Positions 40,234-50,233 of a stretch of DNA of 64,000 bases are shown here, piece after piece (within the stretch, counting starts at the first letter, position 1; every line of letters begins with the position of its first letter). This DNA is from Phytomonas francai (Eukaryota > Euglenozoa > Kinetoplastea > Trypanosomatida > Trypanosomatidae). Under the pieces are notes generated by a model, which had not been told where the DNA came from, did no database searches, and saw only the letters and a list, made by a program, of their open reading frames with translations. The position numbers and the translations under genes were made by a program. The stretch lies in assembly GCA_001766655.1 (NCBI GenBank), contig MJCC01000015.1:88406-152405 (forward strand), written 5' to 3'.

Positions 40234-41525
40234 AAGAATCAAAATACGACGCTATGGTCTCTATCATTGTCATAATATAGTTGATACATTGCATTTTAAT
40301 CTCATTATTGTTATTATCGTTATTCCTTCTTCTTTTTTCTCCCATAATCTAAGTATCGTTCCTCTCGTGGAAGAAATTCCCGTTTGAAACTCTTTCAAAT
40401 GTTACAAATTCGTCTTCGTTGATGACTCGCTTTACCACGCCTCGGTACCGTACGAAGAGCATCCTCCCAAAGAAGATATCACCGTAAATGTGAAAGATTT
40501 TTTGAATTCTGAATTTAGAAGCCACCTTCTTTTTGTGTGCGTGTCCAATTATGACAATTCCATGTTGATTTTTCAGTAGCATATATAGTGATCATATTTT
40601 GAATGGACTGTTGAATATTGGTATGTGTATTTAAATACGGAAAAATACGATAGGGAAAAAAGCCACACGATATGCATGGATAGTATAAGCCGATATTCAC
40701 GCAAATGTCAAATTCATGGTCTTGTTTCTTTCCTGTATGTGTGCACAAATGCGCCTAACTGATAAAAATGTTCAATTGTGTCACTATTTCCACTCACCAG
40801 TAAAAATATGTAAATGAATATGTACATATTGATATCGTACTCGGGCAGAGGTTAATATTTTTAATATTCTTCTGCTGTTCGTGTTGGTGCTTGCTTACGT
40901 TTTTTGTTTTTGCGTCTGTTGGTTGAATGGGGAAAAGGTTTTAAAAAAATGTACGTTTGTTGAACAGAAATATTTTAGCATTTATTGCAATGCATTGTCA
41001 TATTTGTTGGTTTCTTTACCTTAAAGGTATCCTAATCTACCTCCCCCCATCTCCATCCCCTCTCTATCCCTGACTTTGAATAAAAGTACTTGTTTGAGTC
41101 AAAAGACGAAGGTACCTGGGCTGAAACGTGTACTACCATTTTTTGGTCACCCTATATGGTCTAATTGTATATAAATGACACATCCAAATATGTGTTTATG
41201 GTTTGCTAATGGTATTTTATCTGTGAATGGAATTATGTCTTAAAGGAAAATATAAGTATATACTCATACTTTTTCCGAACTAGTAGTGGAAAAATAATCT
41301 CGAAACCAGAGGCGAATATGTGATAGTCTAAGGCAGTATATTGTATTCAATCGATTAAATTTTCGTAGTTATTACTGGCACTCGTGTTTATCTCCTTTTA
41401 TCCCCATCTTTTCTTTTCCCGATCGAAATATGACCGTTCAATTTACAGGATATTCTAAAAAGGATAGCAACACCAGTTAGAAGGAGAAAAAAATAACAAC
41501 ATCAACAGCCATCACCACCAGCACC
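40234..41525. other. Intergenic: between kinesin and ABM-LOG genes
   Basis: About 1.3 kb, AT-rich, no convincing gene on either strand and no RNA gene recognised. A pyrimidine tract precedes the next gene. Confidence 0.6.
41389..41448 (+). promoter_or_regulatory. Candidate trans-splice signal of the ABM-LOG gene
   Basis: A T/C-rich tract (about 41389-41420) is followed by an ACAG with AG at 41447-41448, 77 nt before the ATG at 41526. Inferred. Confidence 0.4.
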
Positions 41526-42497
41526 ATGGTCGTCGCAGTCATTTTCACGGTCAGTTTCAAAAACGATGAGAATGCAAAAGTGTTTCTTTCTGCCTTCCGA
41601 AAGATGCAAAAACACGTGATCGAAAACGAGCCCGGCACCCTCCTCTACGAACTCCACCAATGCTTTCATGAGGGTAAGCCCGTACCGTTAAAGTATATCC
41701 TGCTAGAACGCTACAGCAGCAGGTTTGATTTTGACGAGGTACACACGAAGAGTGCGGCGTTCACGGAATTTTTTGAGCAGCTCAATTCCCTCGAAATTGC
41801 CGAACAAAATATCCAGGTCCTCGAGAACGGGGAGATCCCGAAGGGTTCGCCACTAGAACTTGGAAATGATGCTTTGCAGGCAGAGGAAAGGCATCCACTG
41901 CTGCGGAAAGGGGTGCTTGTCTTCGGGGGTTCCCGTAGCGGGCGCGATGCCGCGTATGTAAGGGAGGCGGCGAGCCTTGGCGTGCTACTCGTGCGGCAGG
42001 TGCGGCGGGCGTTGGTTTACGGCGGCGGCACGTTCGGTATGATGGGTGCCGTTGCCAAAAGCGTCAAAAGCGAGGGCGGGACGGTGATAACCGTGATTCC
42101 GAGAGCCCTTTGCGGGGTTGAAACCTCCGGTGAGATGATCGGGGACCTTGTCTACTACACCGATACAATGTCGGAGCGGAAGAGCATCATGTTTGCCTGC
42201 GCAGATATTGTCGTGGCGCTGCCAGGAGGCATCGGAACCTTTGATGAGCTTCTGGAGGTGCTCACGCTATCCCAATTGCACGCGTACCGCACAAAGATTG
42301 GTTTGTTGAACGTGAATGGGTTCTTTGAGCCCTTCATGGCGCTTCTGAAGCACCTGGTAGCGGAGGAATTTCTCTCGGATACCATCTTGTCGGATATTAT
42401 CATCGCATCCACCGCAGATGGCCTAATAGATGCCATGAGTAAGTTTGAACTTCCACCGCTTCTGGATGATCGGTTTTTATGGCATGTGCGACCCTAA
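41526..42497 (+). CDS. Fusion of ABM-type domain and LOG-family phosphoribohydrolase
   Basis: A 323-residue protein from ATG 41526 to TAA. Residues 1-100 look like an antibiotic-biosynthesis-monooxygenase (ABM) ferredoxin-like domain (AVIFTVSFKNDENAKVFL ... EPGTLLYELHQC). Residues about 130-310 are a LOG domain, with VFGGSRSGRD, LVYGGGTFGMMGAVA, a conserved MSERK near 214-218, and PGGIGTFDE near 231-239, the catalytic signature. LOG enzymes release a free base and ribose 5-phosphate from nucleoside 5'-monophosphates, including cytokinin nucleotides in plants and bacteria. Such genes are often mislabelled lysine decarboxylase. All expected LOG catalytic residues appear present. The substrate here and the role of the ABM part are unknown. 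It is followed in the array by a purine-nucleotide enzyme, which may be coincidence. Confidence 0.85.
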   Translation: MVVAVIFTVSFKNDENAKVFLSAFRKMQKHVIENEPGTLLYELHQCFHEGKPVPLKYILLERYSSRFDFDEVHTKSAAFTEFFEQLNSLEIAEQNIQVLENGEIPKGSPLELGNDALQAEERHPLLRKGVLVFGGSRSGRDAAYVREAASLGVLLVRQVRRALVYGGGTFGMMGAVAKSVKSEGGTVITVIPRALCGVETSGEMIGDLVYYTDTMSERKSIMFACADIVVALPGGIGTFDELLEVLTLSQLHAYRTKIGLLNVNGFFEPFMALLKHLVAEEFLSDTILSDIIIASTADGLIDAMSKFELPPLLDDRFLWHVRP

Positions 42498-43133
42498 GTC
42501 GCGGAAATCGTCTCCACGTGGGAAAATAATGAATCTCTCATAGGTTTCTTTCTCTGCGTGGTTGCGTATAGAATAATAAATAGCGTATGCATCTATAAAA
42601 AATTAGGTATGATTATATATACATGAGTATGGCAACCTGCTTATTCATGACGATTTGAATATGGGATCTTGTTGGTATTACTACTCCATCTCTCTTATTA
42701 TTATCGAACTTGAGGTGAATTGGATGGGGGAGGAGGGCGCATTGATAGATCAGGTCGATTATACTCCCATTTACCCTGAAATACGAAAATACTCATTGGG
42801 TGAGTATTACAAATACCACCCTGTAGACAGAAATTAAAGAAGTAACTTCAGTCCCCTCCACCAGTTTAATTTTACACGTACGTACCCTGCCTGTTTCCTA
42901 GTACATGCGTGCACGTTTCCCTCACCTCTTCCAAAACCTATCGCACTGCCGTGTGACAAACCCTGGATTCAATAAAATTTTTAATGTATGTGTTTCTTTT
43001 TAAATTATTTCATCCGCCGTCCCTCCCCTTCTTGTCGCCGTTTCTTCTTCCAATTAAGCGTAAAAGAAAAGGCATACACGACAAACGAACAAACACCACG
43101 TCACAGGCGTACGAACCCCCTCATCCCCTCTGA
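42498..43133. other. Intergenic: between ABM-LOG and GMPR/IMPDH genes
   Basis: AT-rich spacer with a pyrimidine tract near its end. A 58-codon open frame from ATG 42661 (Tyr/Ile-rich) is noted but not convincing. Confidence 0.55.
43010..43058 (+). promoter_or_regulatory. Candidate trans-splice signal of the GMPR/IMPDH gene
   Basis: A long pyrimidine-rich stretch (about 43010-43051) ends in AATTAAG with AG at 43057-43058, 75 nt before the ATG at 43134. Inferred, but one of the best tracts in the window. Confidence 0.5.
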
Positions 43134-44612
43134 ATGGCGACCATCCCCAAAGCCGCGTCCTTACCGGACGGCCTCACCTACGATGACGTGCTTCTGATCC
43201 CGCAGCGCAGCCCGGTGCGCTCGCGTCGTGCCGTGGACACCTCGTCCCGTCTCAGCCGCAACGTCCACCTTCGCATCCCCGTCGTCGCCAGCAACATGGA
43301 CACGGTCTGCGAGGACAAGACGGCCGTCACGATGGCGCGCGAGGGCGGGATCGGCATCCTGCACCGCTTTTGCAGTGTCACGGAGCAGTGCGCGATGGTG
43401 CGGAAGGTCAAGCGGGCGCAGTCCTTCCTCATTGAGGAGCCCCGCATCATCCTGCCGGAGGCCACCAAGACCGACGCGGCGGAGCAGATGGAGTGGGTGG
43501 GGCGAAAGGGCGGGGTGGGGTGCTTGATGGTGGTGAACGACCCGGTGCAGCGGAAGCTGCTCGGCGTGCTCACACGATCGGACCTGATGTTCGCGGAGAG
43601 TAGCGATCTCGTGCGCAACCTCATGACGCCTATCGAGCGGATGGTCGTAACGACAAACGTGCAGATCACACTCGCGGAGGCACGCGCTTTGATGCGGCAG
43701 ACCCGTACGCATAACATCCCCGTCGTGCAGTCAGACAACCGCCTTCTCTACCTCATCACCTCCTCTGACATTAAGAAATTGATGACCAACAAAATGGCTT
43801 CGTTGGATACGCGCGGCCGGCTACTCGTCGGCGCCGCCGTTGGCATCAAACCAGAGGATCACCACCGTGCTGAGGAACTTGTCAAGGCAGGCGCCGACGT
43901 CCTCGTCGTCGACATCGCGCACGGTCATAGCGACATCTGCATCGATATGATTCGTGCGCTGAAAAAGAATCCGGTGGCGAGCAAAGTGGATATTATCGCC
44001 GGCAACATCGCCACAGGCGAGGCCGCGCGGGATCTCATCGAGGCAGGCGCCGACGCCTTGAAAATCGGTGTTGGGCCCGGAAGTATCTGCACGACGAGAC
44101 TGGTTGCCGGTTCGGGCGTTCCGCAGCTTACCGCCGTGATGGAATGTACGAGGGTTGCAAAAGAATACGGCATCCCCTGCATCGCCGACGGCGGCGTGAA
44201 GACAGCCGGGGATATCTGCAAAGCTATCGCCGCCGGCGCGGATACCGTGATGTTGGGCAACATGCTCGCCGGCACCGACGAAGCCCCCGGGCGGGTTTTG
44301 GTGAAGGACGGCAAGAAAGTAAAAATCATCCGCGGGATGGCGGGGTTTGGTGCAAATATCAGCAAAGCGGAGCGGGAGAAGCGGCTCGATGAAGATGTTT
44401 TTAACGACCTCGTGCCGGAAGGCGTGGAGGGAAGCGTGCCTGTGAAGGGGCCGCTGGCGCCGATTCTAAAGCAGCTTGTAGGGGGGCTACGGTCGGGGAT
44501 GTCGTACTGCGGCTCGCATAGCATCTCGGAGATGCACACAAAAGCCCGTTTCGTGCGTATGACAGGAGCAGGGCTTCGAGAGAGTGGAAGCCATGATATC
44601 TCGAAATTGTGA
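43134..44612 (+). CDS. CBS-containing IMPDH/GMPR family enzyme, probably GMP reductase, glycosomal
   Basis: A 492-residue protein from ATG 43134 to TGA. It has the family fold: [12 protein letters not shown] at about 13-24, a CBS-pair domain at about 100-215, the catalytic loop GPGSICTTR with Cys319, and a flap starting near residue 401 ([12 protein letters not shown]). It ends in Ser-Lys-Leu, a glycosomal import signal. IMPDHs need an Arg-Tyr pair in the flap (usually within RYF) for water activation; here the matching stretch is [13 protein letters not shown] and that pair is absent. Kinetoplastid GMP reductases are known to carry CBS domains and this targeting signal, so GMPR (GMP to IMP, NADPH-dependent) fits better than IMPDH. 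The family is certain; the GMPR choice is an inference. Confidence 0.9.
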   Translation: MATIPKAASLPDGLTYDDVLLIPQRSPVRSRRAVDTSSRLSRNVHLRIPVVASNMDTVCEDKTAVTMAREGGIGILHRFCSVTEQCAMVRKVKRAQSFLIEEPRIILPEATKTDAAEQMEWVGRKGGVGCLMVVNDPVQRKLLGVLTRSDLMFAESSDLVRNLMTPIERMVVTTNVQITLAEARALMRQTRTHNIPVVQSDNRLLYLITSSDIKKLMTNKMASLDTRGRLLVGAAVGIKPEDHHRAEELVKAGADVLVVDIAHGHSDICIDMIRALKKNPVASKVDIIAGNIATGEAARDLIEAGADALKIGVGPGSICTTRLVAGSGVPQLTAVMECTRVAKEYGIPCIADGGVKTAGDICKAIAAGADTVMLGNMLAGTDEAPGRVLVKDGKKVKIIRGMAGFGANISKAEREKRLDEDVFNDLVPEGVEGSVPVKGPLAPILKQLVGGLRSGMSYCGSHSISEMHTKARFVRMTGAGLRESGSHDISKL

Positions 44613-45410
44613 GCTTTCTAATGATAACAGAAACAACAGAAAATAGGATATAGTTGACTAGTATATATATATATATATATATATATATGATAAATAGGGA
44701 TAAAAGGGTTACTTTGATGGTTAAACATCGCTCAATTCCAACTAATGTGCAAGTATTTTGAATATAACTGCCTACGTAAAGATGTTTTTCCCCCTACAAG
44801 CTTAAGTTTCTTCGAAAATTGATGGAATCATCACCAGTCCTACGAAATTGCTTTAAATGATTTGATTTTATGGTCGGCAAATGATACGAAGACAAAGAAG
44901 AGCCATGTGGAAATTTTTAACATGTTGATTTGTGAGAAAAAAATTCATTCCTTAATGAGAAAACAGCATAAGATGTTATAATCAATCTTACAATTGTTTT
45001 CCGATAAGATTGCGGAGAAAAAGATAGATAAACTATGCTCAGGGCCGTGCTTTGGTTTGGTCTCACTCTGTCGTATCTGATAAATCGATTAATCTATTTT
45101 TGAAATATCTATGACTATCCCTATTTTTTGCTTGTTTGTTTGTAAAGACTTTCATACGTGTGAAAAAATAAAAAATAAATCCCTAGTATCGTTAATGAAA
45201 AGGCAACATAGCTCTTAAGGAAAAAATAGAAGCTCGGCGACCAACAAAATTAAACTCACAAATTCCTTACAACGCTTCCTCCACATCACTATAACCTTTT
45301 GGGTTGGGTGTGTGTTTCGCTGCACAAACGGTAAGGCCTCATAATTGACAGAAAAAGGAAAGAGTCTCCGTAAAAGGGGAAACGAAGAGGAAGAGGTAGA
45401 CTTTTTCCCC
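44613..45410. other. Intergenic: 3' flank with TA run
   Basis: AT-rich spacer with a TA run at 44662-44688, 49 nt after the GMPR/IMPDH stop. The reading frame of the next gene is open back to 45345, but without an ATG. No gene seen. Confidence 0.6.
44662..44688. repeat. TA microsatellite 49 nt after a stop codon
   Basis: About 13 TA dinucleotides in the probable 3' UTR of the GMPR/IMPDH gene (stop at 44612). Confidence 0.9.
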
Positions 45411-47567
45411 ATGTTTAGCTCAAGCCTCGAAATTGCACGGTCGCATATTCGACTTCCCGTCAATCGGGATCTAAGCGCACTTAAACAAGCTCTGCGTGAC
45501 TGGCTACGCTATACAGAACAGACGCCTTTGCAGAAAAAACAAAGCTACCCGGCCGCGCTCCGGATTGAGGTACGACGACCGCAGCCGCCTTTATCTAATG
45601 CAAAATTAAGCAAAAGAATTGCAGAAAATCCTTTTCGGAGGGGGCTCGCCGCGTGGCGTCGGAAGTCCCGTGATCTCCCTTTTACAAGTGAAATCAATGC
45701 GATATTAAGAGGGAATAAACAATTAAACAATGCAGAAAGCGAGAAATGCTCGCATGTGTTTGTGAAGCACGTACCACTTGAGTTGTGGACGGCGCTGCTG
45801 CCATGGGAGGTGCAACGAGGGCTCTCCGGGAGCATTCTTGAAGAGACCTCCATCTCTCCAAACGAAGGCTCCGCGGCGGTCGAAACGAACACAAACAACA
45901 ACAAAGAGGAGGAGGAAAATGAGGATCCGTACGGCATCGTATCCTCCCCCGCCGGCAAAGCGCGCGCCGATGCTTACAAGCAACTAGAAAACGACAGTGG
46001 TGGTACAAAGAGCGCCGTCCGTCAGGGACTTCTCTTCGTTTTGGATGCCAAACAAACAAAACAGCAGGGGACCGTTCGTTTCTGGAGCGGGGGCATAATC
46101 AACCCCATTGATGTGCTTTTTTTCGTCGCTACACAACCCCCGGCGGTTTCACGGTCACCCTCTTTCCGGGGGTTGCGCAGGGAAGATGTCGCCCTAAAGT
46201 TAAAGAACAACGAACTCGTGCATGCCGTAGCGGAGCATTTCTTCCCGAACGATGAGTTGGGCTCCAGCCTCACCGAATTCCGGCTGCATACACACGGCCA
46301 CCTCGACCCCTTCCCGCCGAATCACACCCACCGCGACGATTCCGTGGAAAATAACGACACCCGATTTAACATCGAGGCTTCTTTTCCGTCAAGCGCGGCG
46401 CCGGATCAGATCCCGCGCTTTGTGCTCGAGGCCCCGCGGTATTTCCTACTCCGCAGCATCCAGCGCGCCCTCAGCGAGAGCGGAAACGAATACGAGCGGC
46501 GCCACGGCCCCCCCGCCGACGTCGACGTCGATCTTCAGATAACGTTAGAGCTCAGCGAGGCTTTGAAGGGGGATCTCTTGGCGAAGGCCCAGCTCCACGC
46601 GCAGTACGTGATGCCCTTGGAGGGAACAATAGCCCATCACACCCGGCGGCTGAATACGCCGCGGAATAGCGATGCCGATCGCGTTCCGATGGCTGGGGGT
46701 GAAAATGGAGAGGGGGGTGCGGAGGCTCGGGTTCAGGTCTGGCTGTCGGAAAAGGAGCAGCGCTGGATGACGCCGCGCGAAATCGCCGCCCTGCAGGCCC
46801 AGCGGACCCGCAAATTCCGCGAAACACCTTGGGAGGCCCAACGTCAAGACGGCGCCGCCGATGAAGAGGCTGCGATAACGGACGAAGAGGACGACGACGA
46901 CCCCGCGCAGTCTTTTCCAGAAGCAGCCGCGGGGGGCGCCGTGGCGGAGGAAAGGACGGGTTCGGGTTCCGACCTCGAGACGTCCGCGGGGGGTTCGTCG
47001 ATTATCACGGCGAAGATGAAGGCCACGATGGGCGATTCGCCGCCTATCGTGCAGCCTGCGCGGCCGGGCGCGACCTCGATGAGCCGCAGCATTGGGCGCT
47101 TCTCCCCGACGCTCGCGGAGGAGGACGACGGTCGGCCGAGCTACCTCGCACCGAGCTTCTACGGCCGGAACGACAGCACTGCTCTCCATCCACACGCGCT
47201 GGTGGTAAACGCCGATAAGCTCGCGCGGTATCCGCGGATCCGCTCGCACCTCCCGCAACTCCCGCCCATCGATTACGAGTTGTTGGATCTGTGCGTGCGG
47301 CTAGGAGTCGGGCAGGGGGTGGTGCTGTATTACTACTATGAAAGGTTAATGCGAGAGTGGCGGCAGGAGCTGCGCTGGCTGCGGAATCAACCGAAAAAGA
47401 AGGGAATGGGGTGTGATGAGAATACGGTCCCATCCACACGCCTTCATGACGACGATGTGCAGCGCATGGAAATGTTAGTTCAAGATTCCTCGCTTCAGGT
47501 GCCAGACGAGTTTCGCTCCTTGGTAGAGGCAGTCCATGAACATAGGAGAAGAGAAGAGCTCCATTAA
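45411..47567 (+). CDS. Large protein of unknown function
   Basis: I choose the ATG at 45411 (718 residues); the frame is open 22 codons further upstream but only from a TTG. It ends in TAA. The N-terminus (MFSSSLEIARSHIRLPVNRD) has basic and hydrophobic residues and could be a mitochondrial presequence, but it is not decisive. Several apparently folded stretches (about 20-130, 195-360 and 615-690) alternate with acidic or Gly/Ala/Ser-rich linkers at about 150-185 and 470-560. Near 640-690 a helical region with YYYYERLMREWRQEL is followed by a basic patch. No catalytic motif, zinc site or membrane segment was recognised. Long, lineage-specific proteins of this kind are common in kinetoplastid mitochondrial ribosomes and editing complexes; no such role is shown here. 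Confidence 0.7.
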   Translation: MFSSSLEIARSHIRLPVNRDLSALKQALRDWLRYTEQTPLQKKQSYPAALRIEVRRPQPPLSNAKLSKRIAENPFRRGLAAWRRKSRDLPFTSEINAILRGNKQLNNAESEKCSHVFVKHVPLELWTALLPWEVQRGLSGSILEETSISPNEGSAAVETNTNNNKEEEENEDPYGIVSSPAGKARADAYKQLENDSGGTKSAVRQGLLFVLDAKQTKQQGTVRFWSGGIINPIDVLFFVATQPPAVSRSPSFRGLRREDVALKLKNNELVHAVAEHFFPNDELGSSLTEFRLHTHGHLDPFPPNHTHRDDSVENNDTRFNIEASFPSSAAPDQIPRFVLEAPRYFLLRSIQRALSESGNEYERRHGPPADVDVDLQITLELSEALKGDLLAKAQLHAQYVMPLEGTIAHHTRRLNTPRNSDADRVPMAGGENGEGGAEARVQVWLSEKEQRWMTPREIAALQAQRTRKFRETPWEAQRQDGAADEEAAITDEEDDDDPAQSFPEAAAGGAVAEERTGSGSDLETSAGGSSIITAKMKATMGDSPPIVQPARPGATSMSRSIGRFSPTLAEEDDGRPSYLAPSFYGRNDSTALHPHALVVNADKLARYPRIRSHLPQLPPIDYELLDLCVRLGVGQGVVLYYYYERLMREWRQELRWLRNQPKKKGMGCDENTVPSTRLHDDDVQRMEMLVQDSSLQVPDEFRSLVEAVHEHRRREELH

Positions 47568-47923
47568 GTAAAGGAAACAACGAATGTGCGCATTCGCCCT
47601 GGTAGCGCATTTTCTTCTATGGATTATATATATATATATATATGTGGCGGTTTATAAAAAATAGTCTCTGTAAAGAGGGTCCTTGTACTGACATTCCTAT
47701 TCATCTTCTTTCTTTCTTTCAATCTTGTAATATATCACAAATGTGGGGCAGTAAAATAAGGGGAAAATACAGAGGCCTGTTCTGTATCGTACCTTTTCTA
47801 GACTTCGCATATAGGTGAAGCTGTGGGCGAAAAAAGTATTGATATCATCTTCTAAAAGAATATACCCCCCCCCCCAAAAAAAAAAAAAAAAGATTAGTTT
47901 ACTGCTATTTTTGAAGTACTATT
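47568..47923. other. Intergenic: 3' flank with TA run and C/A homopolymers
   Basis: Contains a TA run at 47625-47643, 57 nt after the preceding stop, and a C run directly followed by an A run at about 47865-47891 just before the CDC5-like gene. No gene seen. Confidence 0.6.
47625..47643. repeat. TA microsatellite 57 nt after a stop codon
   Basis: About nine TA dinucleotides downstream of the TAA at 47567. Confidence 0.85.
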
Positions 47924-50194
47924 ATGTCACGTCTACACTTCAAGGGCGGCGCGTGGACGAATGCGGAGGACCAGGTCCTTAAGGCAGCCCTTGCGCAGTA
48001 TGGCCTGCGCGACTGGGAACGAGTGGCGTCGATGCTTACAAAGAAAACCGCCGCCCAGTGCCGAGAGCGCTGGGAAAGCTACCTCGATCCACGCCTGAAC
48101 CTGCAAGAAGTGTGGAGACCAGACGAGGAGGAGCAACTTATCCAATTGCAGTCCCTCTTTCCAAACCAATGGCGGCTGATATCAGTGCAGCTCACGGAAA
48201 CTACATCGAGCCACTACGTACGGCCGGCGTGGTTGTGCGAACAGAAATACCTTGAACTCCGTGATCTTTTCGAGTTCGAGCAGAAAAAAGCCCGAGAGGC
48301 GGTGGGGCCGGGTGGAGAGGAGGAGGAGCAGGCGCAAAGCCTACAGGAGTTCATGGCTGAACGGCGGCGCCGGCGCGCAGCGCAGCGTTCCCACGAGGAA
48401 AAAGCAGCCAAAGCCGACACCGTTGACGGGGAACGCTACGAAGAGGAAATGCTGACGATGGCGGTCGCTCGCCTCGCGAATCAGGACCAAAAGAAGGGCC
48501 TTCGCAAGGAACGGCAGCGACAGCTCGCCGAAGCCAGCTTCCTTGCAAAGGTCGAGAATAACCGCGAGGCGATTGAGTCCGGAACACTTTCAGTGCGGCA
48601 AAAAAAGCGAATGCGAAAGGCCCTAGAGGAGGATCAACGGCACAAGCAGGCAAAGTTAGAAAGCGATGAGGAGGTGGAGGAAGAACCCTTCGAGCCCATC
48701 GACGTTCTCGAGGATCAGGCGCGCGCCAAGGTACTGCGGAAATCGCGCACGTTATTGGTCGATCTAACGGAGCAGCAGAAACGAGCCTCGCGGGCGGTGG
48801 CTAGCCTCAACGTCGCTGACGATAACGCCATCACAGGAGTCCAGCACAGCCTCTTACAGCAGATCACAACACTATCTTCAAAGCCCTCGGGCGCACTAGC
48901 CCTAACGGAATCACCCTTATCGTCGCCCTTGTTGGTTACGGCTCAGAAAGACAATGGAGAAGGAAAGCGCACCACGCAGGTGAGGGAAAGCGCTGCAGTT
49001 ACGTGGGATTCGCTAGCGGGTCCGACGACAGACGCCCCGGACCTGGATGATCTTTTCGCGCACCTCCAGCGCCTTGACGAGGACCACCCCAACTCCCCAA
49101 AACCCGAGAAACCGACCGATGCCGCGCTAGGCACGCTAGGGAAGGACGCGGAAGCTTGCACGGTCCCCTCCACAGCCAAGCGCCCTCCCACGCCGGGGGT
49201 CCACGCCATCGCCGCCCCCCGTCCGTGCTCCCGGGATCCAGACAGCGCCATGAGAGGAGAGCCTGGGTTGTCTTTGCAGGCTGTGTCAGAGCCTGGGCTG
49301 TCTTTGCAGGCTGTGTCAGAGCCTGGGCTGTCTTTGCAGGCTGTGTCAGAGCCTGGGCTGTCTNCTTTGCAGGCTGTGTCAGAGCCTGGGCTGTCTTTGC
49401 AGGCTGTGTCAGAGCCTGGGCTGTCTTTGCAGGCTGTGTCAGAGCCTGGGCTGTCTTTGAACGGAAAGCGTGCCGGGGTGTGGGAGCGCGCCCTCGTGGC
49501 GGCGCGCCAGCGCGTAGCAGAGGAGATGGGGAGGATGGGGGAGACCAAACAGCGGGCGTCCTCGCGAGGCGGGGATCGAACCGCCGCCCCGTGGGAGGAC
49601 GCGGCCGATCCCCAGTTCGCCACTGCGATCGCAGAGGCGAGGCGGCGTGTGGTGCGTGCGCTGGAGGAGACGAACACGCCCAACAGCCACGACGGCGACG
49701 CGGGGGATTCGGGAAGGGCGTGGGCAGAGGTGGCGCGAGCGCGAGAGTCGCTGGGGAACTGGACAAACGTCTCCGCTGACGCTGCTCTGAAGCAGCTAGA
49801 GGCAGCAGTTCAGGAAAAGCTCAGCGAGGTCAACCATCGGATCGCGGATGTGCAGCGAAGAGTGGAATCCGTGGCGGTTTCATGCTATGCAGATGCTAAA
49901 GATCGTCTTTTCCCCTTTGTGGCCGCCGCGCTCGTTAAAGGCCATCCTCATGAGCGGAATGTCAGCAATGCGCGTAGTAGAAGTAGCCAATGGCTGGTTT
50001 ACGTACACCAGTATTGGGAAGCGGCGCTACAGGAGGCCCGCGGGACAGGTCGATTCCTCACAAAACTACGTGAGATGGAGATATCAGAAATGCAGGAGCG
50101 TCTTGAAAAGGCCGAAAACGCGCTAAAAGAACTAGAAAAAGTCGAACAAAGCCTGCAAGATGCGTTTCGGGCGCAAAAACTTGTGTCCTCTTAA
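47924..50194 (+). CDS. CDC5: CDC5/Cef1-like spliceosomal Myb protein
   Basis: A 756-residue protein from ATG 47924 to TAA. CDC5 is a core member of the Prp19/NineTeen complex that supports spliceosome activation. Two Myb repeats cover about residues 5-105: GGAWTNAEDQVLKAAL with the closing AAQCRERWESYLDP, then EVWRPDEEEQLIQL with PNQWRLIS. The region after them (MAVARLANQDQKKGLRKERQ at about 180-200) matches the conserved CDC5 segment that follows Myb. The C-terminal 150 residues are helical, as in CDC5. Between them, at about 445-512, lies a tandem 10-residue repeat (EPGLSLQAVS) that is not a known CDC5 feature. One unresolved base (n at 49364) makes codon 481 ambiguous. Identification is secure; the repeat length is not. 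Confidence 0.88.
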   Translation: MSRLHFKGGAWTNAEDQVLKAALAQYGLRDWERVASMLTKKTAAQCRERWESYLDPRLNLQEVWRPDEEEQLIQLQSLFPNQWRLISVQLTETTSSHYVRPAWLCEQKYLELRDLFEFEQKKAREAVGPGGEEEEQAQSLQEFMAERRRRRAAQRSHEEKAAKADTVDGERYEEEMLTMAVARLANQDQKKGLRKERQRQLAEASFLAKVENNREAIESGTLSVRQKKRMRKALEEDQRHKQAKLESDEEVEEEPFEPIDVLEDQARAKVLRKSRTLLVDLTEQQKRASRAVASLNVADDNAITGVQHSLLQQITTLSSKPSGALALTESPLSSPLLVTAQKDNGEGKRTTQVRESAAVTWDSLAGPTTDAPDLDDLFAHLQRLDEDHPNSPKPEKPTDAALGTLGKDAEACTVPSTAKRPPTPGVHAIAAPRPCSRDPDSAMRGEPGLSLQAVSEPGLSLQAVSEPGLSLQAVSEPGLSXLQAVSEPGLSLQAVSEPGLSLQAVSEPGLSLNGKRAGVWERALVAARQRVAEEMGRMGETKQRASSRGGDRTAAPWEDAADPQFATAIAEARRRVVRALEETNTPNSHDGDAGDSGRAWAEVARARESLGNWTNVSADAALKQLEAAVQEKLSEVNHRIADVQRRVESVAVSCYADAKDRLFPFVAAALVKGHPHERNVSNARSRSSQWLVYVHQYWEAALQEARGTGRFLTKLREMEISEMQERLEKAENALKELEKVEQSLQDAFRAQKLVSS
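49259..49459 (+). repeat. 30-bp coding minisatellite with unresolved base
   Basis: Six copies of a 30-bp unit plus an 18-bp partial copy. All copies are identical except the first (one base) and the fourth, which has three extra bases including the n at 49364. The extra triplet keeps the frame. Near-perfect identity implies recent expansion, and the n indicates that the assembly joined sequence here. Confidence 0.9.
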
Positions 50195-50233
50195 ATAGAC
50201 TCATTAAAATAAACTGGAAGCTTTTTGAGCTAC

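Noticed and set aside
41526..42497. Lysine decarboxylase annotation for the LOG protein
   Set aside because: The PGGxGTxxE motif defines LOG phosphoribohydrolases; the decarboxylase name is a historical misannotation.
42661..42837. 58-codon Tyr/Ile-rich frame between the ABM-LOG and GMPR/IMPDH genes
   Set aside because: Too short, no recognised features, AT-rich flanks; kept only as a weak possibility.
49570..49585. tRNA B-box-like sequence (reverse orientation)
   Set aside because: Lies inside the CDC5-like coding sequence and has no acceptor stem or A box partner.
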